From: Enterococcus sp. HY326
GTDB taxonomy: Bacteria; Bacillota; Bacilli; Lactobacillales; Enterococcaceae
Direction of reading: 5' to 3'
Assembly (NCBI RefSeq): GCF_026157065.1
Contig: NZ_JANLGQ010000005.1
Span: forward strand, 248,001 to 312,000
Length of the DNA stretch: 64,000 nucleotides
Positions within the stretch are counted from its first letter, which is position 1. Each line of letters begins with the position of its first letter. Positions 17,125 to 25,051 of this stretch are shown here, piece after piece. The notes under the pieces were generated by a model, which was not told where the DNA came from, did not search any database, and was given only the letters and a program-made list of their open reading frames with translations. Both the position numbers and the translations under genes were made by a program.

Positions 17125-17760
17125 TTAAATTTCCTCCAGTGCTAATTTTTTTATGGTGATGTATTCGATAATTTTTAAGATGCCGCTGCTTAAGAGGCAC
17201 AGCAAAATTGTTAGCAACGTTCCCCAAACAATTTTTATCAAGCTTTGTGTTCGCAAGCCGTCAAAAAGAATGGTGCCTAATCCACCAGCATTAATGGTGG
17301 CGGCGATAGTAGCGATGCCGATGATGGAGGTCAAGGCTAAGCGAATGCCGCTGAAAATTCCTCTCGCAGCTAAAGGCAGTTGAATTTTTTTAAAGACTTG
17401 CTTCTCAGTCATACCCATACCGGTGGCCGCTTCAAGTAAAAGCGGGTCAATCTGCTGGATGCTGGTGACAAAGGTGCGTAGCAAAATATATTCACTATAG
17501 AGGCTTAAGACTATTATAGCAGTTATGGTCCCTAAACCGGTGACAGGAATCAGCAATGCAAAAAAGGCGTAGCTGGGGACTGCATATAGAGCGGAAAAGA
17601 AATAAATAAAGGTAGTCAGCCATTTAGGTTTGGCTGAGAAAAAAAGAAGCAACAGGCTGGCCGCCACCAAAGCCACTGCTAATGAAAACAAGACCAGCTG
17701 TAAATGTTGTACAAGGGCCGTCGTTAAACGCCCATGAAAGTTTACCCAATGAGCAATCAT
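17125..17760 (-). CDS. Osmoprotectant-type ABC permease (second)
   Basis: The 211-residue inner-membrane permease belongs to the OpuC/OsmU quaternary-amine group. It has about six hydrophobic helices and the EAA-like loop LLEAATGMGMTEKQVFKKIQ, which contacts the ATPase. The ATG at 17760 overlaps the ATPase stop as ATGA and has GGAGG upstream; a TTG five codons earlier is less likely. Two similar but distinct permeases in one operon suggest a heterodimeric channel. Confidence 0.88.
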   Translation of the reverse strand: MIAHWVNFHGRLTTALVQHLQLVLFSLAVALVAASLLLLFFSAKPKWLTTFIYFFSALYAVPSYAFFALLIPVTGLGTITAIIVLSLYSEYILLRTFVTSIQQIDPLLLEAATGMGMTEKQVFKKIQLPLAARGIFSGIRLALTSIIGIATIAATINAGGLGTILFDGLRTQSLIKIVWGTLLTILLCLLSSGILKIIEYITIKKLALEEI

Positions 17761-18530
17761 TGATACTGCCTCCAAATTTCTTCTTCGGCATAGACAGTGG
17801 CCAAAAGATTTTTTACAAATGTTGTTTTCGGCTTGCGAATGATATTTTCTGGGGTGTCAAATTGTTCAATTTGACCAGCCTGCATAATCATCACCTTCGT
17901 GCCGAGGAAAAATGCTTCGGTGATATCATGGGTTACAAAAAGAAACGTCTTGCTTGCTAAACTTTGGTGCAATTGTTTTATCTGCTTTTGCAATTCCTTT
18001 CTAGTAATCGCATCGACAGCTCCAAATGGTTCATCCAGTAAAAGGAGGTCGGGATTTGCCGCCAATGCCCGAGCCACGCCGACTCGCTGTTGTTGTCCGC
18101 CGGAAAGCTGACGGGGGAAACGCTTGGCAAATTCTTCGTAAGGCAGTTGGATGGTCGCCATCAATTCTTTGATGCGAGCGGTCGTTTTTGTTTGTTCCCA
18201 ATTTAATAAATCGGGAACAGTGGCGATATTTTTTTCGATTGTGTAGTGGGGGAAAAGCCCGATTTGCTGGACAACATAACCGATTTTCCGTCGCAGTTGA
18301 TTGACATCAAAACTTGTGACAGCTTGACCATAAACTTCAATTTCACCAGCATCTGGTTCAATCAGGCGATTGACCATTTTTAAAGTGGTGGTTTTTCCGG
18401 ACCCAGAAGTTCCAAGAATGGTGACAAATTCTCCTTGGTGAATCGTAAAAGAGAGTTGGTCAATAGCCGTTTCTGCGGCTCCAGCAAATTTTTTTTGAAC
18501 ATATTTAAAGGAAACTGCTACATTAGACAT
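17757..18530 (-). CDS. Osmoprotectant-type ABC ATP-binding protein
   Basis: The 257-residue ATPase has Walker A GTSGSGKTT (residues 40-48), a Q-loop in VVQQIGLFPH, signature LSGGQQQRV and Walker B LLLLDEPFGAVD. It groups with OpuCA/ProV-like proteins but lacks the C-terminal CBS pair that senses ionic strength in OpuCA. Osmotic gating by CBS domains is therefore not expected; regulation probably rests on transcription. It overlaps both neighbouring permease genes by a few bases. Confidence 0.9.
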   Translation of the reverse strand: MSNVAVSFKYVQKKFAGAAETAIDQLSFTIHQGEFVTILGTSGSGKTTTLKMVNRLIEPDAGEIEVYGQAVTSFDVNQLRRKIGYVVQQIGLFPHYTIEKNIATVPDLLNWEQTKTTARIKELMATIQLPYEEFAKRFPRQLSGGQQQRVGVARALAANPDLLLLDEPFGAVDAITRKELQKQIKQLHQSLASKTFLFVTHDITEAFFLGTKVMIMQAGQIEQFDTPENIIRKPKTTFVKNLLATVYAEEEIWRQYQ

Positions 18531-19158
18531 AATTTTTTTTCACCTTTCTAATCATCAGGTCAAAGAGGGCAATGCAAAGCAGCGACAACAGAGTGACTGA
18601 GCCGCCGCCAATCAAAAGTAAATCCATACGATACAAACCTAGTCCGGTAAAAATTAATGTCCCCAGTCCACCAGCACCGATGTAAGTTGCTAAAGTGGCA
18701 CTGGCTAAAATTTCCACCAAGGCTAATTTTAAGCCGTTCAAAATAAAGGGCAGGGCCAACGGGATTTCAATTTTACAAAATAATTGCCGGTGATTCATGC
18801 CAAGACCGCTTGCGACTTCTTTGGTAATTTTGGACACTTCATGAAAGCCCAATGCAGTATTAATCAAAATTGAAGGGATGGCCAAAAAAGTTAGCGCAAT
18901 CAGGGCCGGTAATTCCCCCACGCCGATTAACGGAATTAGCAAAAAAAGCACTGCTAAACTTGGAATGATGCGTAATAATTGTGACATGGTTTGAAATAAT
19001 TCAGCCAGCGGTTTAATGCGATAACTTAAAAAACCAAGGGGTAAGCCGATGAGAGCAGCAAAGAAAAGAGCTTTACCGCTGATAAGTAAATGGGTAATAA
19101 GATAGCCGCCATATTGCGGGCTGTTAGTTTGAAAATAGGTTAAAATTTCTGACAACAT
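18523..19158 (-). CDS. Osmoprotectant-type ABC permease (first)
   Basis: The 211-residue permease (from the ATG at 19158) has six hydrophobic segments and the EAA-type loop VASGLGMNHRQLFCKIEIPL. GGAGGCTATTAG lies just upstream, at the end of the regulator gene. A much longer upstream frame is not supported by a ribosome site and would overlap the regulator. It works with the ATPase and second permease to import glycine betaine, carnitine, choline or a similar compound. Confidence 0.88.
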   Translation of the reverse strand: MLSEILTYFQTNSPQYGGYLITHLLISGKALFFAALIGLPLGFLSYRIKPLAELFQTMSQLLRIIPSLAVLFLLIPLIGVGELPALIALTFLAIPSILINTALGFHEVSKITKEVASGLGMNHRQLFCKIEIPLALPFILNGLKLALVEILASATLATYIGAGGLGTLIFTGLGLYRMDLLLIGGGSVTLLSLLCIALFDLMIRKVKKNYV

Positions 19159-19160
19159 GA

Positions 19161-19457
19161 CTAATAGCCTCCATAAAATTGATGTTCCTTTGACCAGGTC
19201 AGCAGCTGGCCGACAATTTTTAAATAGTCCTGACCCATGTCGGTTAACTGATAAAAACAAGTAGTAGAGGTCACGGTTTTGCTGACTAAATGCGCATTGC
19301 AGAGCTCCCATAAGGCTTGCGTGGCTTCTTTTTTATTTCGCCAAAAATGCAATTGAATAGCCGGCAGACTTTGAGCCGGCTGACAAGCTAAAAAATTTAA
19401 AATGAAAAGTTTAATCCGTGGTTCAATCATCGTAATAAAAAGTTCCTCTGGCTTCAT
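19161..19457 (-). CDS. Small winged-helix regulator of ABC operon
   Basis: The 98-residue protein has a wHTH-like layout: IEPRIKLFILNFLACQP, a helix pair around KKEATQALWELCNAHLV, and a wing TSTTCFYQLTDMGQDYLKI that resembles PadR/HxlR/MarR wings. It has no effector domain. It is the first gene of the osmoprotectant-type operon, with the next ATG 2 bp after its stop. It faces the divergent substrate-binding protein gene and so is likely the local repressor. It is not a GbsR or BusR homologue that I can recognise by length. Confidence 0.6.
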   Translation of the reverse strand: MKPEELFITMIEPRIKLFILNFLACQPAQSLPAIQLHFWRNKKEATQALWELCNAHLVSKTVTSTTCFYQLTDMGQDYLKIVGQLLTWSKEHQFYGGY

Positions 19458-19758
19458 GTGCTTGCTCCTTAGTGGGGCTATTTAGTAGCAATGCTAGTCA
19501 ATTATTTCCTCCAATAATTTCAACGGTAAAAATTCGTTGAGTGAATTAAAGAATTAAATCAATACATCGTATTCGTTTCGCTGAAATTTTTACTAACTAA
19601 CTTTTGTTGTTCTCAGCATAACTTGAAAATAATCAGAAAAATAGTAGGCACTTTTTTATTAGATAGTTACTAAAAGGTAAGTGACTAATAAAAAAGTGCC
19701 TACTTCTCAAAATATTTTCCAGCGGTTAAGATGATTTTAACGAAACGGAGGAGTAGAA
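19458..19758. promoter_or_regulatory. Divergent control region with 19-bp inverted repeat
   Basis: This 301-bp region separates the leftward regulator operon from the substrate-binding protein. It contains a perfect 19-bp inverted repeat (arms 19644-19662 and 19685-19703). The 22-base centre carries two similar heptamers, AGTTACT and AGTGACT. The repeat ends 55 bp before the lipoprotein gene. It could be an operator for the 98-residue regulator or a transcript hairpin. I could not place clear -35/-10 pairs. Confidence 0.5.
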
Positions 19759-20670
19759 ATGAAAATGAAAAAATCAATCATCAGCGGGCTTGTCGCTCTA
19801 ACGGTAATTGCTTTAGCCGCCTGTGGCAATAGCGCCGGTACTGCCAGTAGTTCAGCTGCTGAAAAAGGAACAATTAAAGTTGGTTCAAAGGATTTCACTG
19901 AAAGTTTGGTAATCAGCGAAATTTATGCCGATGCTTTAGAGGACCACGGTTATACAGTGGAGCGGGTCCAAAATATTGCCAGCTCCGTTATCTCTCAATC
20001 AATTGAAGCTGGCGAGGTTGATATTTATCCTGAATACACCGGCACGGCACTCTTAAGCATTTTTGATTTACCTTTAGAAACGGATCCAGATGCGATTTTT
20101 GAAACAGTTAAAGCAGCCTATGAAGCAGATGGCGTGTTGACTGTTTTAGATTATGCACCAGGAAATGACGGCCAAGGGATTGCCATCAAAACTAGCGTGG
20201 CTGAGGAATACGGCATTGCCACCATCAGCGACCTACAAGCCAATGCTGATAAAATTCGCTTTGCCTCTCAAGGAGAATTTGACGAACGGGCAGATGGACT
20301 CAAGGGTTTGGCGGACGCTTACGGCGAATTTAATTTTGCTTCTTCAACGGTCTATGACAATAGTTTGAAGTATCAAGTTTTATTAAATGATGAAGCCGAT
20401 GCGACCCCCGCATACACCACAGAAGGCCAACTATCAGATAAATCTGAGTTCACCGTTTTGGAGGATGACAAACAATTTTGGCCGCCTTATAATTTAATGC
20501 CAGTTGTCCGCCAAGCTGTCTTAGCAGACAATCCAGAAGTCGCCGAAATTATTAACCAGATTGATGCGGGCATGGATACTGATACTTTAATCGAACTCAA
20601 CGCTAAAGTTGATTTAGATGGCGAAGATTATGCCACGGTTGCTAAAGAATATTATGAATCTGTCAAATAA
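19759..20670 (+). CDS. Osmoprotectant-type substrate-binding lipoprotein
   Basis: The 303-residue lipoprotein has a signal peptide with lipobox LAAC (Cys22 lipidated). The mature domain is an OpuAC/OpuCC-type binding fold starting KVGSKDFTESLVISEIYADA, with SQSIEAGEVDIYPEYTGTA, the conserved region of choline/glycine-betaine binders. It is divergent from the permease/ATPase operon, which lacks its own binding protein, so the two transcripts together make one importer. CGGAGGAG precedes the ATG. The substrate is probably a quaternary amine. Confidence 0.92.
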   Translation: MKMKKSIISGLVALTVIALAACGNSAGTASSSAAEKGTIKVGSKDFTESLVISEIYADALEDHGYTVERVQNIASSVISQSIEAGEVDIYPEYTGTALLSIFDLPLETDPDAIFETVKAAYEADGVLTVLDYAPGNDGQGIAIKTSVAEEYGIATISDLQANADKIRFASQGEFDERADGLKGLADAYGEFNFASSTVYDNSLKYQVLLNDEADATPAYTTEGQLSDKSEFTVLEDDKQFWPPYNLMPVVRQAVLADNPEVAEIINQIDAGMDTDTLIELNAKVDLDGEDYATVAKEYYESVK

Positions 20671-20683
20671 AGGAGTTATTCAA

Positions 20684-21043
20684 ATGAAAGACCAAGTATT
20701 GTACGTTATTGATTTTGCAGTAGCGGCAGAAAAAGAAGCGGCGATGAGCCAGTTGATTGAAGCTTTAGTGGCAAGTACGGCAAAGGAAACGGGTGTCTTA
20801 AACTATCATTGGGCCAGAAATGCCAATGTCTACACCTCGTTAGAGCATTTTGAATCCAGTCAAGCAGCCTATGACCATCTAATTAATTTTGCGAAAAATT
20901 TTGCTGAGGACTATCTGTCATTAGGCCAGGTTTTAAGCACAAAAGTGTATGGCAATCCTGATGCAGCAGTCAAAGAAATTTTGGATGGCTTTGGTGCAGT
21001 CTATGAAGAAACTGTCGCAAGTTATGCAAAGGTGTTAAACTGA
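20684..21043 (+). CDS. ABM-domain monooxygenase-like protein
   Basis: The 119-residue protein is of the antibiotic-biosynthesis-monooxygenase (YgiN-like) dimeric alpha/beta-barrel type: YVIDFAVAAEKEAAMSQLIE, TGVLNYHWARNANVYTSLEHF. The ATG at 20684 follows AAAGGAG, 13 bp after the lipoprotein stop, so they are probably co-transcribed. Family members act on quinones, haem or polyketide-like molecules, or are non-enzymatic. The co-occurrence with a quinone-reductase-like gene in the divergent operon is suggestive. Confidence 0.7.
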   Translation: MKDQVLYVIDFAVAAEKEAAMSQLIEALVASTAKETGVLNYHWARNANVYTSLEHFESSQAAYDHLINFAKNFAEDYLSLGQVLSTKVYGNPDAAVKEILDGFGAVYEETVASYAKVLN

Positions 21044-21082
21044 TTTTGAATTGTTTAAAGGCTTTTGATTGAAGATTATTTT

Positions 21083-21101
21083 TTGCGGAATAATTCCGCA
21101 A
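21083..21101. promoter_or_regulatory. Perfect 19-bp palindrome
   Basis: TTGCGGAAT-A-ATTCCGCAA has 9-bp arms around one base, 44 bp before the next start codon. The lack of a following T-run argues for an operator over a terminator; the binding protein is unknown. Confidence 0.4.
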
Positions 21102-21144
21102 TTAGCTAGACTGCAAATAAGAAATAGAATGAAGGAGCACGCTT

Positions 21145-21756
21145 ATGAAATCAGAAAAAATTCCCATGAAGGCCGAGCTGTTTACTGCCAATGATGTATT
21201 TTTCACGGAAGAAGTTTTAACAGGGGAGCAGGTGCTACGGGTTACGAAAAATCCCGAAATTTTAGCAGATGATGAGGCAACTTTTGCCCAGTTTGCCACC
21301 GATTTTAAAGACGGCACCATCGAAGTCGATGTTTTGAGCCGGCTTTTGCCAGATGCGCCAGAGCATGCTCGGGGCTTTATCGGGCTTGCATTGCGCATTG
21401 ATGACCAGAAAAATTTTGAAGGCATCTACGTTCGTCCGACCAATGGCCGAGCTAAAAATCAATTGCGACGGAATCGTGCCGTTCAGTATTTTTCTTATCC
21501 AGAGTATAAATTTGATCGCTTTCGGGCGGAAAATCCCGGCGAGTATGAAACCTACGCCGACATTGACATCGATCAATGGATTCATCTCAAAATTGTTGTT
21601 AAAGGGACGACTGCTGAATTATTTATCAATAATGCCCAACAGCCTTCCTTCATCGTCGTAGATTTAAAACACGGCGAAAATCAACATGGTGCTATTGGCT
21701 TGTGGGTAGATTTAGGCACAGAAGGATTCTTTAAAAATTTGGTTGTGTCAAACTAA
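21145..21756 (+). CDS. Concanavalin-like (DUF1080-type) jelly-roll protein
   Basis: The 203-residue protein has no signal peptide. It shows a beta-sandwich pattern like 3-keto-disaccharide hydrolase/DUF1080 and laminin-G-like domains: FKDGTIEVDVLSRL, ARGFIGLALRIDDQKNFEGI, QWIHLKIVVKGTTAELFINN and GAIGLWVDLGTEGFFKNLVV. AAGGAGCAC precedes the ATG. Such domains bind or cleave carbohydrates; alone in the cytosol its role is unclear. It sits between the ABM protein and a glutamine amidotransferase without obvious metabolic links. Confidence 0.65.
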   Translation: MKSEKIPMKAELFTANDVFFTEEVLTGEQVLRVTKNPEILADDEATFAQFATDFKDGTIEVDVLSRLLPDAPEHARGFIGLALRIDDQKNFEGIYVRPTNGRAKNQLRRNRAVQYFSYPEYKFDRFRAENPGEYETYADIDIDQWIHLKIVVKGTTAELFINNAQQPSFIVVDLKHGENQHGAIGLWVDLGTEGFFKNLVVSN

Positions 21757-21895
21757 TTATGTAGACTTAAACACAGATTTTTATTAAAAATTTCTTTGGT
21801 GGACGAAATATCAGCTGGCTGTTAAAATTTTGATATCAAAGGTATTTGCAGGCGAAACCTAAGTCAAACATTGCCGTTGTTGAGAAAGGATGCTT

Positions 21896-22564
21896 ATGCG
21901 AATTGCTATTTTGCAGCACACACCAAACGAAGGCCCCGGATCGATTAAAGACTGGGGGCAGCTTCACGGACACGAACTGTCTATTTATCATCCCTATCAG
22001 TTTGGTATTTTGCCGACTGCCAATCAAATCGATTTGTTAATTATTTTGGGCGGACCCATGAGTCCCAATGACGAGCTTCTCTGGATTATTGCAGAACGAA
22101 CCTTAATCCAAGAATTAATGGAACAAAACGTCCCTATTTTTGGGGCCTGCTTTGGCGCTCAACAAATCGCCAAAACACTTGGCGCCGCTATCACTAAAGC
22201 CCCTTATAAAGAAGTCGGTTGGGCTCCGGTGTACCTTAAAAGTCAGAAAATTTCCGGCCTTTCCGAGAAGTTCGCTGCTTTACATTGGCACGAAGAAATG
22301 TTTGAGATTCCTGATGGAGCTGAGCTGTTATTCAGCAGCGATTTAGTTGAAAACCAAGGCTTTATTATAGGGGAGAAAATTATCGGGCTGCAATTTCATT
22401 TTGAGCCGCAGGCAACAGACGTCCGAGAAATTGCCTTAAATGATGTGGACTATCCACAGGAAAACAATGCTTTAAATCAGACTGCCGCTGATATTTTACA
22501 GACAGCAGTGCCTAAAGAAAATAAAGCACTGATGTTTACTTTGTTGGATTATCTTGTGAAGTAG
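21896..22564 (+). CDS. Class I glutamine amidotransferase-like protein
   Basis: The 222-residue stand-alone GATase1 domain has a complete triad: Cys85 in GACFGAQ, His168 and Glu170 in LQFHFEP. It resembles GMP-synthase-like amidotransferases of the YfeJ/GuaA-N type, which hydrolyse glutamine or gamma-glutamyl compounds. The second ATG (21896) is chosen because GAAAGGA ends at the first ATG. A strong terminator follows 16 bp after the stop. The ammonia acceptor or true substrate is unknown. Confidence 0.88.
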   Translation: MRIAILQHTPNEGPGSIKDWGQLHGHELSIYHPYQFGILPTANQIDLLIILGGPMSPNDELLWIIAERTLIQELMEQNVPIFGACFGAQQIAKTLGAAITKAPYKEVGWAPVYLKSQKISGLSEKFAALHWHEEMFEIPDGAELLFSSDLVENQGFIIGEKIIGLQFHFEPQATDVREIALNDVDYPQENNALNQTAADILQTAVPKENKALMFTLLDYLVK

Positions 22565-22580
22565 ACTATAGAATTTTACG

Positions 22581-22607
22581 CCATCCAATTTTTGGATGGT
22601 TTTTTTG
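22581..22607 (+). terminator. Intrinsic terminator
   Basis: Stem CCATCCAA / TTGGATGG (22581-22588 and 22592-22599) is followed by T8. It ends the amidotransferase transcript. Confidence 0.9.
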
Positions 22608-22642
22608 TTGGGGATAGGGGGATTGGGAAATATTTTTCAGAA

Positions 22643-22972
22643 TTAAAAATAAACCGCTGAGATAGTCCATTCTAGAAGAATGACAAATGCAGCCAGCACC
22701 ACGGAAAGCAAGCGGATAATCTCCCAAGTTCCTGCACCTATGCGTTCATGCTTTGGTTGGAACCCGGGATTGAGGCTCCGTGTCTGGTAATCGACACTGG
22801 AGGAAAATAGCCCACCTTTGGGAATTAAAAAGAAGATGAAAATCACAAAGATAGCCATAGTTGTCAGGTGCCAGTCCTGATTTATTAGCAGTGAAAGGAT
22901 GATGCCGATTATTAATGGAATGATAGCGTAGAGCAGGCAAGTTCCTACTTGCTTTAAAGAATTATTTTTCAT
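22643..22972 (-). CDS. Hypothetical membrane protein, 109 aa
   Basis: The protein has three hydrophobic segments (about residues 11-30, 36-52 and 86-107) and a polar loop FSSSVDYQTRSLNPGFQPKH between the second and third. AAGGGGCGCTT precedes the ATG. The pattern resembles DUF3899-like small membrane proteins, but I am not sure of the family. It is convergent with the amidotransferase gene and stands alone. Confidence 0.6.
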   Translation of the reverse strand: MKNNSLKQVGTCLLYAIIPLIIGIILSLLINQDWHLTTMAIFVIFIFFLIPKGGLFSSSVDYQTRSLNPGFQPKHERIGAGTWEIIRLLSVVLAAFVILLEWTISAVYF

Positions 22973-23180
22973 AAGCGCCCCTTAAATGAGATATTAATAA
23001 AAATTCTACACATCATTTTAATCGTAGTCATATTTTTGTTAAAGTTAAATGAAATCGTTAGTCCATGTGGGATGCAAAAAGTATTTTATATGCGTTGAAG
23101 AATAGTAATTATGATAAGCAAACTGCAAGCAGTTGAGGTTTGAACTTGTTTGCGCTAAGGTCATCCATAGTCACGCTTTA

Positions 23181-23650
23181 AACTTTCTTACAAAATCTTC
23201 CAATAATCACTAAGCACCAAACACAAAATCTTCACAATTTCCGGTTAATATGAACTCATCCCAATAAAACAAACCCAATAAAACACTTTTTCATTTTTTA
23301 CTCCTAACCCGTCAGTCCCCGCTGACGGGTTCCCTTTTTGTCATGAGAAAAAATAAATTTTTTCTCAGATACACCGGGTCGCATACAGTTCAACTAAGAG
23401 CGAAGCAGTGAATTGTTTTAGTATTGATGAAAGTTGAACTAGCATCCTAGCCCATCGGTCCCCGCCGATGGGTTCCCTTTTGTCTTCAGAAAAGAGAGCT
23501 TTTTCTGAAAAGCATTGAGTCGCATACAGTTCAACTAGGAGCGAAGCAAAGAAGTTGTTTAAGCATGAAGAAAGTTGAACTAGCATCCTAACCCGCCAGT
23601 CCCTGCTGGCGGGTTCCCTTTTGTCTTCAGAAAAGAGAGTTTTTTCTGAA
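23181..23650. repeat. Structured repeat cluster A (three hairpin modules)
   Basis: The first 158 bp (23181-23338) are a direct copy of 27981-28138 with six mismatches. From 23306, three modules of about 142 bp follow. Each has a GC-rich hairpin with the loop TCCCCG or TCCCTG: 23306-23331 arms ending GTCAG/CTGAC, 23451-23472 CCCATCGG/CCGATGGG, 23590-23615 GCCAG/CTGGC. Each has a second AT-rich hairpin (23344-23367, 23485-23509, 23626-23650). Between modules lies a long-range pair AGTTCAACT/AGTTGAACT. Arms change together between copies, so structure is conserved over sequence. It fills most of the 22973-23659 gap; 22973-23180 holds nothing I recognise. Confidence 0.85.
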
Positions 23651-23659
23651 GAGTAACGG

Positions 23660-24517
23660 TTAATTTGAAAAACTACGGACAAGCTCAATAAATTTTTCTA
23701 TTTGCGGTAGCTTCAAAACAATCGGTGAAAACATTAAGTATGTTGGTCTGACGAAGGGCTCGCCGTTAGCGAATTTCAAGGGTAAAATATCTCCATCAAA
23801 ATCCTGCAAACAAATTTCTGGGACAATTGCCCAGCCGCCGTCGTTTTTAACCATCTCAACACAGGTGGTAATATTGTCGACATAAAGCCCGCTTATTTGC
23901 TTTGTATAATCATTTTCATGCATCCATTGGAGCAATTCTCGCTCAAAGGCCAAATCTGTTTTTCTGCCAATGTAAGGGAGCTCCCTAAAAGGAATCGAGC
24001 TGTTGCCTTTACTCTTAATAGCGCAGATACTCTCTCGGTCTAAAAGAATTTTCTCCCCCTTCCAAGGATAATCTCCTCTGACAATAGCGACATCAATACT
24101 GCCTTCTAAAAGCTGATTATATAATTTACGACTATGATCTGTGGTGACATGCATGTGTACTTCAGGAAATCTTTTCCGGTATTCCGTTAAAACTTGCGGT
24201 AGCTTATACAAAGAATAATTTAAGGAGATGCCTGCCTTGAGAAAACCTGAAATAATATTTTTGGATAAATCAAGTTTTTCTCTCATCAGTTGCAATTCTT
24301 GTGCGATATTTCGTAACGAGCTTAAGACAATTTCTCCCTCAGGCGTAAAGTAGACACCGTTACGGGAGCGAATTAAAATCGTGATATTCAATTCCGTTTC
24401 AATTGCAGTGATTCTTTTTGATAAAGAGGATTGGGAAACATATAAAAGTTTGGCAGCATGGGTAATGTTTCTAGTTCGATCTAGTGTTAATAAAATTTCA
24501 AAATCTCTCTCATCCAT
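23660..24517 (-). CDS. LysR family regulator of citrate lyase genes
   Basis: The 285-residue LysR-type regulator has a winged HTH at residues 1-60 (ILLTLDRTRNITHAAKLLYV, then SQSSLSKRITAIETEL) and an effector domain (LKAGISLNYSLYKLPQVL, DVAIVRGDYPW). AAGAGGTGAT precedes the ATG. It is divergent from citDEF, so it most likely activates them in response to citrate or a related acid. Its stop codon is only 10 bp from the last hairpin of repeat cluster A. Enterococcal citrate genes are known to be controlled by a GntR-type CitO, so a LysR here implies a different circuit. Confidence 0.88.
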   Translation of the reverse strand: MDERDFEILLTLDRTRNITHAAKLLYVSQSSLSKRITAIETELNITILIRSRNGVYFTPEGEIVLSSLRNIAQELQLMREKLDLSKNIISGFLKAGISLNYSLYKLPQVLTEYRKRFPEVHMHVTTDHSRKLYNQLLEGSIDVAIVRGDYPWKGEKILLDRESICAIKSKGNSSIPFRELPYIGRKTDLAFERELLQWMHENDYTKQISGLYVDNITTCVEMVKNDGGWAIVPEICLQDFDGDILPLKFANGEPFVRPTYLMFSPIVLKLPQIEKFIELVRSFSN

Positions 24518-24563
24518 AAAATATCACCTCTTGCTATTGATTTGTATATTTATAAAATCACTT

Positions 24564-24672
24564 AATCATTCCGTTTAGTAATGGAATGATTTTTTTGCTA
24601 TGCGCTTTCTTGTTTTGATTATAACTTATTTGCTTTGAATATCGAATATTTTTACAATTCCCTTTCGGAATG
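24564..24672 (+). promoter_or_regulatory. Terminator-like hairpin and GGAATG repeats before citD
   Basis: AATCATTCC / GGAATGATT (24564-24572 and 24583-24591) followed by T7 is a typical intrinsic terminator reading rightward. No rightward gene precedes it. A further ATTCC/GGAAT inverted repeat lies at 24657-24671, so CATTCCG/CGGAATG motifs recur. These could be LysR-binding repeats, an attenuator in a citD leader, or the end of an unrecognised short transcript. Confidence 0.45.
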
Positions 24673-24754
24673 GCTGAAGAAGAAAAAACGGACTTTTACA
24701 CTTTTTACACTTTGTTGTTTACTTAAAAGTAAGAAGAGAAAGGACTGGTAATGA

Positions 24755-25051
24755 ATGAAAATTGAAAAGAATGCTATTGCCGGAACGTTAGAATCTAGTG
24801 ATGTTCAAGTGACGATTCGCCCTTTAAATCAAGGCTTGGATCTCTCCATTCAAAGCAGTGTGATGAATCAATACGGACGGCAAATCAAAAAAGTTGCACT
24901 AGAAACCTTAGAAAAATTGGAAGTTAAAAATGCCTCGGTGACAATTGTTGATAAGGGAGCTTTGGAATGTACCTTAAAGGCGAGAATTGAGTGTGCAATT
25001 TTCCGTAGTGTCAATCAATCAGACAAAAATATTTCTTGGGGGGAAATGTAG
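24755..25051 (+). CDS. citD: Citrate lyase acyl carrier protein (gamma)
   Basis: The 98-residue CitD has AIAGTLESSDVQVTI at its N-terminus. Ser14 corresponds to the serine that carries the phosphoribosyl-dephospho-CoA prosthetic group. Length is normal for the family. AAAGGA precedes the ATG. It is the first gene of a tight citDEF operon (0 and 17 bp gaps). The genes for prosthetic-group synthesis and loading (citX, citG) and for acetylation (citC) are not in this window. Confidence 0.93.
   Translation: MKIEKNAIAGTLESSDVQVTIRPLNQGLDLSIQSSVMNQYGRQIKKVALETLEKLEVKNASVTIVDKGALECTLKARIECAIFRSVNQSDKNISWGEM

Noticed and set aside
23365-23688. Leftward 107-residue open frame across repeat cluster A, repeating FSEDKREP and LLVELYAT
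   Set aside because: It is made of the hairpin repeats themselves and ends inside the LysR gene; conservation is explained by stem pairing, and the third module is out of frame.
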